From assembly GCA_016222825.1 (NCBI GenBank), contig JACRQF010000015.1:124001-188000 (forward strand): a stretch of DNA of 64,000 nucleotides, read 5' to 3'. This DNA comes from Verrucomicrobiota bacterium (GTDB lineage: Bacteria > Verrucomicrobiota > Verrucomicrobiia > CAIQCK01). The notes beneath the pieces are model-generated. The model ran no database searches and was not told the DNA's origin. It worked only from the letters and a program-made list of their open reading frames with translations. This document shows, piece by piece, positions 33,178 to 40,682 of this stretch (position 1 is the first letter of the stretch; each line of letters starts with the position of its first letter). Made by a program: the position numbers and the translations under genes.

Positions 33178-33675
33178 ATGCATTGGTATGCTCTTCAAAC
33201 GAAACCCCGGCAGGAAGCGACGGCCCAGTCCGGCCTCCGACGCGAGGGTATTGAGACGTTCTTCCCGAAGCTGCGGCGTAGGAAGGTCGTCCGCCGGGTC
33301 CGCAAATGGGTCACGGGTCCGCTGTTTCCGTGCTACTTGTTCGCCCGGTTCGACGTTGAGCAATCCGGCCGGCTGGTCAAATACGCCAATGGAGTCACCA
33401 ACATCGTCAGCTTTGGCAACAAGCCCGCCGTCGTCGAAGATGCCATCGTTGCCGCGATCCAATCGCACGCCGAGAGCGGCGTGGTTGTTGTCCAGCCGCC
33501 GGCTTTTCGCCCCGGCGAGATGCTGGAAATCCAGAGCGGCCCGCTGCAAGGCTTGCAGGGCATCTTTGAGCGCGAGATGAGCGATCGCGAACGCGTCGTC
33601 CTGCTTCTCGATACCCTCGCGCGCGGCGCGCGGGTCGAGGTTTCACGCGACCAAGTTGAACGCATCGCCGACTGA
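33178..33675 (+). CDS. NusG/RfaH-like transcription antitermination protein
   Basis: This 165-residue paralogue of NusG starts 'HWYALQTKPRQEATAQSGLRREGIETFFPKLR', shown here in part. It continues with 'PLFPCYLFARFD', the typical NGN core, and a C-terminal KOW region ('FRPGEMLEIQSGPLQGLQGIFERE'). Housekeeping NusG genes sit beside secE and rplK, which is not the case here. Its place near the head of a polysaccharide locus matches RfaH, UpxY and LoaP, which let RNA polymerase read through long glycan operons. The stop TGA begins a heptanucleotide array that runs to the next gene. Confidence 0.9.
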   Translation: MHWYALQTKPRQEATAQSGLRREGIETFFPKLRRRKVVRRVRKWVTGPLFPCYLFARFDVEQSGRLVKYANGVTNIVSFGNKPAVVEDAIVAAIQSHAESGVVVVQPPAFRPGEMLEIQSGPLQGLQGIFEREMSDRERVVLLLDTLARGARVEVSRDQVERIAD

Positions 33676-33728
33676 TCTCTGACCCCTGACTTCTGACCTC
33701 TGATCTCTGATCTCCGTCCTCCGTTCCC
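33673..33728. repeat. Heptanucleotide tandem array filling the nusG-permease gap
   Basis: Eight 7-nt units follow one another: TGATCTC, TGACCCC, TGACTTC, TGACCTC, TGATCTC, TGATCTC, CGTCCTC, CGTTCCC. The first TGA is the stop codon of the NusG-like gene and the array ends one base before the GTG of the permease gene. It resembles the heptameric short tandem repeats described in cyanobacteria, and the TGA-N4 unit shape recurs in the array at 15849-15883. Confidence 0.7.
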
Positions 33729-33729
33729 C

Positions 33730-34548
33730 GTGAACACCACCATCATATCGGCCGGCCAACACGAGCGGGTGCGGCAGTTCCTGAAGGACCTGTGGGACTA
33801 CCGCGAGTTGTGCCTGACGTTCATGGAGCGCGACCTCAAGGTGCGCTACAAGCAGACGGTCATCGGCGTCCTCTGGGTGGTGCTTCAACCGATTTTCACG
33901 ACGCTCGCCTACGTGCTGATCTTCGGCAAGATCGCGCGCATGCCCACCGACGGGCTGCCATATATGCTATTCTACTTCGCCGCCAACGTGTCTTGGAGCG
34001 CGTTCGCGCGGGAATTCACCGGCTGCGCCCTGAGCGTCGAAGGCAACGCCTATCTCATCAGCAAAGTTTATTTTCCCCGCGTGGTGGTTCCCGCCAGTGT
34101 CGTCTGCGCCTCGATGGTGGATTTCCTGATCGGCTGGCTCATGCTCAACGGCATCGCGATGTGGATGGGCCACTGGCACTGGCAACTGGTGGCGATGACA
34201 CCGCTCCTGCTCGCCATCCAATGTTCCGCCTCCCTCGGCATCGGCCTGGTCCTGGCCGCGCTCAACGCCCAGTATCGCGACGTGAAGAACGCCGTCCCCT
34301 TCCTCGCCCAGATCATGATGCTGGCCACGCCGGTCATCTACCCACTCTCACAACTCCCCGTGTGGGTGAGGGAGATCGCGTTCATCAACCCGATGGCTGC
34401 GGTCGTGACCGCCTACCGCGACTGCCTGACCGCCGGCCCGTTCGACTGGCAGCTCCTTGGACTCTCGCTGTTCGTGAGCGTCTTTTATCTGGTCGGCGGC
34501 CTCTGGTTCTTCCGTCGGCGCGAGGCGAAACTGGCGGACATCCTGTGA
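33730..34548 (+). CDS. ABC-2 type polysaccharide exporter permease (Wzm-like)
   Basis: This 272-residue protein has six membrane segments. The opening 'YRELCLTFMERDLKVRYKQTVIGVLWVVLQP', in pieces 'RDLKVRYKQTVIG' and 'VLQPIFTTLAYVLIFG', and the ending 'LATPVIYPLSQLP ... FINPMAAVVTAYRD' are standard for O-antigen and teichoic-acid ABC-2 permeases. The start codon is GTG 33730. There is no Shine-Dalgarno because the heptamer array directly precedes it. It overlaps the Wzt-like gene by one base and should form a 2+2 complex with it in the inner membrane. Confidence 0.93.
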   Translation: MNTTIISAGQHERVRQFLKDLWDYRELCLTFMERDLKVRYKQTVIGVLWVVLQPIFTTLAYVLIFGKIARMPTDGLPYMLFYFAANVSWSAFAREFTGCALSVEGNAYLISKVYFPRVVVPASVVCASMVDFLIGWLMLNGIAMWMGHWHWQLVAMTPLLLAIQCSASLGIGLVLAALNAQYRDVKNAVPFLAQIMMLATPVIYPLSQLPVWVREIAFINPMAAVVTAYRDCLTAGPFDWQLLGLSLFVSVFYLVGGLWFFRRREAKLADIL

Positions 34549-35849
34549 TGAGCGACGCGGCAATCCAAATCAGCGGCCTCGGCAAGCGTTACCGCTACGG
34601 CGAAGTGCGGAGCGCCAACGACACGCTCCGCGCCGACCTTGCGGAGTGGGCCAAAGGCCTTTTCAAGCGCGGAAACGGACAGCAACGTCCCCAGACTCTG
34701 CACGCCATCCACGAGCGCCATCTCGACGCCGACCCGAGCTACTTCTGGGCGCTCCGGGACATCAACCTGGAAATCAAACAGGGCGAGGTCGTCGGCATCA
34801 TCGGCCGCAACGGCGCCGGCAAGAGCACGTTGCTGAAGGTTCTCTCGCGCATCACGCCGCCGACCGAGGGCAGTGTCACCTACCACGGTCGGATCGCGAG
34901 CTTGTTGGAGGTCGGCACCGGGTTTCACCGCGAACTGACCGGCCGCGAGAACATCTTCCTCAACGGCTCCATCCTCGGCATGAAGCGGAGCGAGATCGCG
35001 CGCAAGCTCGACGAGATCATCGCCTTCGCCGAGGTCGAGAAGTTCATGGAGACGCCGGTGAAGTTCTACTCCAGCGGGATGTATGTGCGGCTGGCCTTCG
35101 CCGTGGCCGCGCACTTGGAGCCGGAGATCATGGTGGTGGACGAAGTGCTGGCCGTCGGCGACGCCGCGTTCCAGAAGAAGTGTCTTGGCAAGATGCAGGA
35201 TGTCAGCCAGCACGGGCGGACGGTGCTGTTCGTGAGCCACAACATGGCCGCCATCAAGACGCTCTGCTCCCGCGCGGTGCTGCTCAACGCGGGCCGCATT
35301 GAAGCGCAGGGCAAGCCCGAAGAAGTGATCGCGCGCTATCTTGCCGGCGCCGCGCCGGAGCAGGGCATCAGCCTGGAGCAGCGCACTGACAGGCTGGGCA
35401 ACGGCGCGCTGCGGTTCACCGGCATCCGGTTCACCAACAAGTTCGGCCAGGAGGTGGGCGAGGTAGAGTCGGGAGACGAGTTGAACGTCGTGGTTTCATA
35501 CAAGTGCAAGGCGCCGGTGGACGAGAAACGGATGATCCTCTCGCTCAGTCTGTGGGATGATTTGAAGAATTTGCTGACGTTGTTTTCCAGCGATGAAATG
35601 GGAACGGCCTTCAAGCCGTTTCACGAGCAAGGCACCGTGACCGTGCGGATACCGCAGATGCTGTTGCGCGCCGGCCAATACTCCGTGAAACTCTGGGCGA
35701 GCCACTTGGACACGCAAGCAGAGAGCGTTTACGACTGCGTCGAAGACGCGGCGACGCTTCATGTGATGGCCGGCAATTTCTGGAAGACGGGCCGCGTCAA
35801 TCGCGAAGGCAATTACTCCCTTATGCCCGGTTCGATATCGAACGAGTGA
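34548..35849 (+). CDS. ABC transporter ATPase for O-antigen export (Wzt-like) with C-terminal glycan-binding domain
   Basis: This 433-residue protein starts at ATG 34548 (TGATG overlap with the permease gene). The ATPase has Walker A 'GRNGAGKST' (about residues 88-96), the signature-like 'YSSGMYVRLAFAVAAHL', Walker B 'IMVVDEVLAVGD' and H-loop 'VLFVSHN'. After about residue 260 a Wzt_C-like beta-sandwich follows ('VEKRMILSLSLWDD'-type strands, as 'DEKRMILSLSLWD', and 'LLRAGQYSVKLWA'). In E. coli O9a this domain binds the terminated glycan, so export may depend on a chain-end modification. The formyltransferase and methyltransferases in this locus are candidates for such caps. Confidence 0.93.
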   Translation: MSDAAIQISGLGKRYRYGEVRSANDTLRADLAEWAKGLFKRGNGQQRPQTLHAIHERHLDADPSYFWALRDINLEIKQGEVVGIIGRNGAGKSTLLKVLSRITPPTEGSVTYHGRIASLLEVGTGFHRELTGRENIFLNGSILGMKRSEIARKLDEIIAFAEVEKFMETPVKFYSSGMYVRLAFAVAAHLEPEIMVVDEVLAVGDAAFQKKCLGKMQDVSQHGRTVLFVSHNMAAIKTLCSRAVLLNAGRIEAQGKPEEVIARYLAGAAPEQGISLEQRTDRLGNGALRFTGIRFTNKFGQEVGEVESGDELNVVVSYKCKAPVDEKRMILSLSLWDDLKNLLTLFSSDEMGTAFKPFHEQGTVTVRIPQMLLRAGQYSVKLWASHLDTQAESVYDCVEDAATLHVMAGNFWKTGRVNREGNYSLMPGSISNE

Positions 35850-37171
35850 CCTTCGGCAAGACGATGCTCCCCACAATCGACCAACTGCGCGCCGTGTGGA
35901 GGCGGCTGATCCCGCTCTCCTTGCGTTCCCGGCTCTGGCGGATTCGCGCGGGCTGGAGTGACCTGTCTTTGCGGGCGCGAGCCGCCGCCGCCCGGAAGCG
36001 GTTGCGAACCTCAAAACAGGTGGTGTTTGTTGCCGACCGTCCATCTTCGCGGGAGGCCAAACTGGCTTACGGCCTGCGCCAGAACGGCTGGCAAGTCATC
36101 CTGTTGCACAAGGAGCCGGCGGCGTTCGATCTCTCCCGATGTTGCCATGAAGCGCGCCAATACTCCGACGCCCGCGAGGCGCTGGAGTTGGCGTGCTCCT
36201 ATGCGCCGGTCGCTTACCATCTGTTCTCGTCCTGGAACTTCGACGTGGCCGAAACGCTGGTCCGCTACAAACCCGGCAAGATCGTGTTTGACGATTACGA
36301 CGTGCTGGCCGGCATGATCAGGAGCGATTACCTGGAAGCCCACTACGCCTGCCAGGTGGCGCTGGAACGCTACTGTCTCGAAAACGCGGACGGCCTTTGC
36401 TGCCGCAGCCTCGAAACGCAGTATCCGAAACGGCGCATGGGCTACCGTTATCGCGGGAAACGGCTCTTGCTGCTGGATTGTTGTTGGAACGACCAGCCCG
36501 TGGCGCCGCGTCCGCCGGCCGCCGGTGAGTTGCACCTCGTTTACGCCGGGAACGTCCCCTGCCCCGAAACCGACTCCGGGAAACAGCCGGCCTTCGTGGA
36601 CTGCGCCGAAGCCATCACGGCGCAGGGCATCCACCTCCACATCTATCCTTCGCACGAGGTCTGGGTGCGGTTCTTTGCCAAGAATCCGCCGAAGCCGATT
36701 GCCCGGTTGCTTCAGACCAACCCGCGCTTCCACGTCCACCCCACCGTTCCCGCCGATGCCATCGCGGATGAAATCAGCCGCTTTGATATCGCGTGGTTCG
36801 ATGTCGCTGCTTTCGACGATTCCTACCACGCCCTCTACACGCCGGAGAAATACGTTTACGCGTCCACCAACAAGATTTTTGACTACCTTGACGCCGGCCT
36901 GCCCATCGCGATGAACGCGCCGAAGTTCCAGGAGTTCCTAGTCCGGCGGCTGCGGGTCGGCTCGAAAGTTCAGACTGCCTCCGCTGCCGGCGGCGGAGGG
37001 TATTTGGGCGGCGCCGACTGGCACGCGCTGCGCTCCAACGTGGAGCGAGCTAGGAGGACGCTCTTCGCGGCCAGGCAGACGAAACGGCTGATTGCGTTCT
37101 ACAACGCGCTGGCTGGCGAACAGGCGCGGCGTGGTCCCCCTGCCGGAGACGGAGGACCATGCGACGCGTGA
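35846..37171 (+). CDS. GT-B-like glycosyltransferase, family uncertain
   Basis: This protein is 441 residues long from GTG 35846, which overlaps the Wzt-like stop (GTGA); ATG 35864 is an alternative start. The segments 'VVFVADRPSSREAKLAYGLRQNGWQVILLH' (split as VVFVADRPSSREAK and LRQNGWQVILLH), 'GKIVFDDYDVLAG' and 'FDIAWFDVAAFDDSYHALYTPEKYVYASTNK' suggest the two Rossmann-like halves of a GT-B enzyme. The C-terminal 'TNKIFDYLDAGLPIAMN' matches the glycosyl donor-binding part of GT4-like proteins. No precise specificity can be assigned. It overlaps the formyltransferase gene by 13 bp and is clearly part of the locus. Confidence 0.75.
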   Translation: MTFGKTMLPTIDQLRAVWRRLIPLSLRSRLWRIRAGWSDLSLRARAAAARKRLRTSKQVVFVADRPSSREAKLAYGLRQNGWQVILLHKEPAAFDLSRCCHEARQYSDAREALELACSYAPVAYHLFSSWNFDVAETLVRYKPGKIVFDDYDVLAGMIRSDYLEAHYACQVALERYCLENADGLCCRSLETQYPKRRMGYRYRGKRLLLLDCCWNDQPVAPRPPAAGELHLVYAGNVPCPETDSGKQPAFVDCAEAITAQGIHLHIYPSHEVWVRFFAKNPPKPIARLLQTNPRFHVHPTVPADAIADEISRFDIAWFDVAAFDDSYHALYTPEKYVYASTNKIFDYLDAGLPIAMNAPKFQEFLVRRLRVGSKVQTASAAGGGGYLGGADWHALRSNVERARRTLFAARQTKRLIAFYNALAGEQARRGPPAGDGGPCDA

Positions 37172-38079
37172 TCTTCATGGGAGAAAAGCCCCTTGGGCTG
37201 AAGTGCCTGCAACTGCTGCGAACGCTGCCGGAAGTCAACCTGCTCGGCGTTTGCACGCGCTCCGCGAAGGAATGCTGGTGGGGAAGGCACGAGTTGCTCG
37301 ATTACTGCGCGGAGCAGGGGATTCCGGTCCTGCCGCGCGCGGCGATCGCGGGCCAGCCGGTGGACCATCTGCTTTCGGTGCTTTACCCGTTCATTGTCGA
37401 GGAACCCCTCGTCCGCCACGCATCCAGGGGCTGCTTCAATCTTCACGAAGCGCCGTTGCCTCGCTGGCGCGGCTGCAACGGCTGTTCCCACGCGATTCTG
37501 AAAAACGACCCGCAGTATGGAACCACGCTGCACGAGCTTGCTCCCGCGCTGGATGACGGCCGCATCGTTGCCGAGCGCCGCTTCCCCATCCTGCCGGCGG
37601 AAACTGCCAGGGAACTCTACGAACGCACGAGCGGCGAATCGTTCTGTCTGGCGCAGGAATGGTTTCCGCGCCTCATGCGCGGCGAGTTTTCGCTGTCGAG
37701 CCAATCGAGCGGTGAGGAATCCTTCCTGAACCAACGGAACTCTCTGCGGGAGCACAAGAGGCTCTCGCTCGACGTTACGATTGAAGACGCATTCAGGGCG
37801 GCGCGCGCGCTCGATTTTGTTCCCTGGGAGCCGGCCTTCGTTGTCGTTGGCAACCAGAAGTTCTATCTGTTCATCCACGGTTCGCTTGGCCGGCCGCCGC
37901 TTCCGGCCGGCGACTTGCAGGAGCTTCCGCTCTGCACGACTTTGGCGCAGATATCGTGGGGAAGCTGGAAACTTGGCGTGATCCGCGAACTGCCGCGGCC
38001 GTTGGTCTTCTGCCATGAATCAGAATACCGGGAGCGATTCCCGCTCTTCGGAGAACTCGTAAACATCAACCATGAATAA
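37159..38079 (+). CDS. Formyltransferase-family protein, probable sugar N-formyltransferase
   Basis: This 306-residue protein has the formyltransferase fold. 'RRVIFMGEKPLGLKCLQLL' opens it, followed by 'CFNLHEAPLPRWRGCN' with the Asn-x-His pair of the active site and 'LHELAPALDDGRIV' carrying the catalytic Asp. Housekeeping methionyl-tRNA formyltransferase pairs with def and has a C-terminal OB domain, neither seen here. In a glycan locus it more likely formylates an amino sugar made by the nearby PLP aminotransferase (39547-40650), as in the VioF/FdtF type of enzyme. ATG 37159 overlaps the previous gene by 13 bp and the next start by 8 bp. Confidence 0.8.
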   Translation: MRRVIFMGEKPLGLKCLQLLRTLPEVNLLGVCTRSAKECWWGRHELLDYCAEQGIPVLPRAAIAGQPVDHLLSVLYPFIVEEPLVRHASRGCFNLHEAPLPRWRGCNGCSHAILKNDPQYGTTLHELAPALDDGRIVAERRFPILPAETARELYERTSGESFCLAQEWFPRLMRGEFSLSSQSSGEESFLNQRNSLREHKRLSLDVTIEDAFRAARALDFVPWEPAFVVVGNQKFYLFIHGSLGRPPLPAGDLQELPLCTTLAQISWGSWKLGVIRELPRPLVFCHESEYRERFPLFGELVNINHE

Positions 38080-39070
38080 CAAAACCGTTTTGGTCACCGG
38101 CGGTGCCGGCTACGTGGGCGCGGTGCTGGTGCCGCAGATGCTCGCGCGCGGCTGCCGCGTCAAAGTGCTCGACCTCTTCATCTACGGCGACGACGTGCTC
38201 GACGCCGTCAAGAACCACCCGAACCTGGAGCTGATCAAAGGCGACCTGCGCGACCAAGGGCTGTTGCGGAAGGCGCTGCCGGGCTGCGACAGCGTCATCC
38301 ATCTGGCCTGCATCTCCAACGACCCGAGCTTCGAGTTGAACCCCGGCCTAGGCAAGGCGATCAACTTCGACGCGTTCACGCCGCTGGTGGAAATCAGCAA
38401 GGCGTGCGGCGTCCGCCGGTTCATCTACGCCTCGTCCTCCAGCGTCTATGGCGTCAAGGCGGTCGAGAACGTGGATGAGAGCATGCCGCTGGAGCCGCTG
38501 ACGGACTACTCGAAGTTCAAGGCGATGTGCGAGGACATCCTGCTGCGTTACCAGTCGCCGGAGTTCACCACGGTCATCGTGAGGCCGGCCACCGTTTGCG
38601 GCTACTCGCCGCGGCAGCGGCTGGACGTCATCGTCAACATCCTGACCAACCATGCCGTCAACACGGGCAAGGTGAAGGTCTTTGGCGGCGACCAGAAGCG
38701 GCCCAACATCCACATCCAGGACATGGCGGACGTTTACCTGATGCTGCTGGAGCTGCCCGCCGAAAAAATCGCCGGCCGCATCTACAACGTCGGCACCGAG
38801 AACCACACCGTCCGCCAGTTGGCCACGATGGTGCGCGACATCATCGGCCCCGACAAAGTCCAGACGGAGACGGTGCCGACCAACGACAACCGCTCTTATC
38901 ACATCTCCTCTGAAAAGATCGCGCGCGAACTCGGCTGGCGGCCCCGGCACAGCATCGAGGAAGCCGTGCGCGACGTGGCCCAGGGCATCGCCGACGGCCG
39001 GCTCAAGGAAACGATGACCAATTCCCGCTATTTCAACATCAAGCGGATGCAGGAGATCAAGCTGGAGTGA
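38072..39070 (+). CDS. NAD-dependent sugar epimerase/dehydratase (extended SDR)
   Basis: This 332-residue protein has the Rossmann motif 'VTGGAGYVG' at residues 8-16, 'HLACISNDPSFE', the catalytic Ser region 'IYASSSSVYG' and the Tyr-x-x-x-Lys 'YSKFK' at about residues 147-151. The late segment 'HIQDMADVYLMLLELP' and 'IYNVGTENHTVRQLA' are usual for nucleotide-sugar epimerases and dehydratases. The product cannot be deduced. It overlaps the formyltransferase by 8 bp, and its 3' end abuts the large tandem repeat, so it is probably the last gene of that operon segment. Confidence 0.88.
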   Translation: MNNKTVLVTGGAGYVGAVLVPQMLARGCRVKVLDLFIYGDDVLDAVKNHPNLELIKGDLRDQGLLRKALPGCDSVIHLACISNDPSFELNPGLGKAINFDAFTPLVEISKACGVRRFIYASSSSVYGVKAVENVDESMPLEPLTDYSKFKAMCEDILLRYQSPEFTTVIVRPATVCGYSPRQRLDVIVNILTNHAVNTGKVKVFGGDQKRPNIHIQDMADVYLMLLELPAEKIAGRIYNVGTENHTVRQLATMVRDIIGPDKVQTETVPTNDNRSYHISSEKIARELGWRPRHSIEEAVRDVAQGIADGRLKETMTNSRYFNIKRMQEIKLE

Positions 39071-39546
39071 GTTTCAGAGTCAACGAGGCAATCGGAACAG
39101 CCCCCATCGGATGGGGAGAGGAAAACAAGCAGATGTTGCGTCAACCCAAGCTGACTCCCGACCACATCAAGGTGACATTTTACCACCTCAGGGTGTTGTT
39201 TTGGTGCCTCGGGCTGGCGTTTTACCACCTTGAGGTGGTTTTCAGCAGCTTAGGGTGACGTTCTGCTACCTTAGGGTGATTTTCGGAACCTTAAGGTGAC
39301 GTTTTACCACCTTGAGGTGATTCTCGGCAGCTTGGAGTGACGTTTTATTACCCTAGGGTGACTTTCGGGAGCTTAAGGTGACATTTTACCACCCTAGGGT
39401 GAATTTCGGCACCTCAGGGTGACGTTTTGCCACCCTGATTTGGCTCTAACGTGGCTAAAGCAGCCAAGTTATGTAATTATCGAGTTAGTTAATAGGGCGA
39501 TGGTATGTGGTCACGACGACTGAATAGACACGGCTGAGAACTTGCG
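39071..39546. other. 476-bp intergenic region containing a tandem array
   Basis: No plausible gene lies between the epimerase and the aminotransferase. Most of it is the 13-unit array at 39166-39433. Downstream of the array there is an imperfect hairpin (TTGGCT-N16-AGCCAA, 39440-39467) and an AT-rich stretch of about 30 bp (39467-39497) that could carry a promoter, although no certain boxes were recognised. Only a weak ribosome binding site precedes ATG 39547. Confidence 0.5.
39166..39433. repeat. Tandem array of 13 units alternating 21 and 20 bp
   Basis: Units follow the pattern CTTAAGGTGACGTTTTACCAC (21 bp, first 20 bases CTTAAGGTGACGTTTTACCA) and CTTAGGGTGATTTTCGGCAG (20 bp), giving a 41-bp higher-order period from unit 4 on. 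Unit starts are 39166, 39187, 39208, 39229, 39249, 39270, 39290, 39311, 39331, 39352, 39372, 39393 and 39413. Each junction has a CCTNAGG-like palindromic core about every 20.5 bp, close to two helical turns. Neighbouring halves fold as hairpins (for example CCTTAAGGTG-N9-CACCTTGAGG at 39289-39317). Confidence 0.85.
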
Positions 39547-40650
39547 ATGGAAAAGATCCCTTACATCAATCTGACGGAACCGCATCGGCGGCTGAAAGCC
39601 GAGTTGCTGGAAGCCGTGGGCCGTGTGCTCGATTGCGGCGGCTTCATCCTCGGCGAGGAAGTCGCGGCGTTTGAAAAGGAGTTCGCGGCCTATTGCGGCA
39701 CGCGCTACGCCGTCGGCGTCGCCAACGGCACCGATGCCATCACGCTCGCCCTCAAGGCGCTTGGCATCGGCCCCGGCGACGAAGTCATCACCGCGCCGAA
39801 CTCGTTCCTGGCGTCGGCCTCCGGCATCGCGCTGGCGGGCGCGCGGCCGGTGTTCGTGGACGTGCGCGACGACTTCAATCTCGATCCGTCGCTTCTCGAA
39901 GCGGCCATCACGCCCCGCACGCGTGCGATCCTGCCGGTGCATCTGACCGGCCGGCCGGCGGACATGGACGCCATCCTGGCCGTGGCGCGCAAGCACAAGC
40001 TGGCGGTGGTTGAGGACGCGGCGCAGGCGGTCGGCGCGCGCTACCGCAACCAGCGGGTCGGCTCGTTCGGCGCGGCGGGCTGTTTCAGCCTGCATCCGCT
40101 GAAGAACCTCAGCGCCTGCGGCGACGGCGGCGTCATCACCACCAACGACGAAGCTGTTTACCGTCATCTGCTCAAGGCCCGCAACCACGGCCTGCGCAGC
40201 CGCGACGAGTGCGAGTTCTGGAGCCTCAACAGCCGGCTGGATGCGTTGCAGGCGGCGCTGGTGCGCGTGAAGCTCCCGCATCTGGACGCATGGACCGAAG
40301 CGCGCCGCCGCAACGCGGCCTTCTACCGCGAGCGGCTGGGCAAGGTCGCGCAGACGCCGACGGAACTGGCGCACGAGTTCTGTGTCTATCACACCTTCAT
40401 CATCCAGACCGACCGGCGCGACGAGTTGCAGCGGCATCTGGCGGAGCGCGGCATCGAAACCAAGATTCACTACCCGATCGCCATCCATGCGCAGGACGCG
40501 GCGCGTTCGCTGGGCTACCGGCCGGGGAGTTTCCCCGTGGCGGAGCGGCAGGTGGGACGCATCCTGAGCCTGCCGGTTTTCCCGGAACTGACCGCTGCGC
40601 AGCTAGAGGCAGTCGCGACGGCTGTTTGTTCGTTCTACCGGCAAGCCTGA
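39547..40650 (+). CDS. DegT/DnrJ/EryC1/StrS-type PLP sugar aminotransferase
   Basis: This 367-residue aminotransferase is of the DegT family. It has 'GVANGTDAITLALKALGIGPGDEVITAPNSF' (seen as GTDAITLALKALGIGPGDEV), 'VVEDAAQAVGARY' and the PLP-lysine block 'CFSLHPLKNLSACGDGG'. 'NSRLDALQAALVRVKLP' and 'HYPIAIH' complete the family. It adds an amino group to a keto-sugar nucleotide in the cytoplasm. A second member of the family sits at 47355-48464. This one lies after the array and near the formyltransferase, so the pair could produce an N-formylated amino sugar; that link is inference. Confidence 0.92.
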   Translation: MEKIPYINLTEPHRRLKAELLEAVGRVLDCGGFILGEEVAAFEKEFAAYCGTRYAVGVANGTDAITLALKALGIGPGDEVITAPNSFLASASGIALAGARPVFVDVRDDFNLDPSLLEAAITPRTRAILPVHLTGRPADMDAILAVARKHKLAVVEDAAQAVGARYRNQRVGSFGAAGCFSLHPLKNLSACGDGGVITTNDEAVYRHLLKARNHGLRSRDECEFWSLNSRLDALQAALVRVKLPHLDAWTEARRRNAAFYRERLGKVAQTPTELAHEFCVYHTFIIQTDRRDELQRHLAERGIETKIHYPIAIHAQDAARSLGYRPGSFPVAERQVGRILSLPVFPELTAAQLEAVATAVCSFYRQA

Positions 40651-40682
40651 AGGACAAACTCTTTAGTTGAGGTTATCCAACG

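Noticed and set aside
33178..33675. Housekeeping nusG
   Set aside because: No secE, rplK or rplA is adjacent, and the location behind a regulator and ahead of an exporter fits a specialised paralogue.
39067..39258. Small open frame running into the tandem array
   Set aside because: The second half is simply the repeat unit translated (VTFYHL-type) and there is no ribosome binding site.
39166..39433. CRISPR array
   Set aside because: The units are contiguous, degenerate and only 20-21 bp with no unique spacers, and no cas gene is present.
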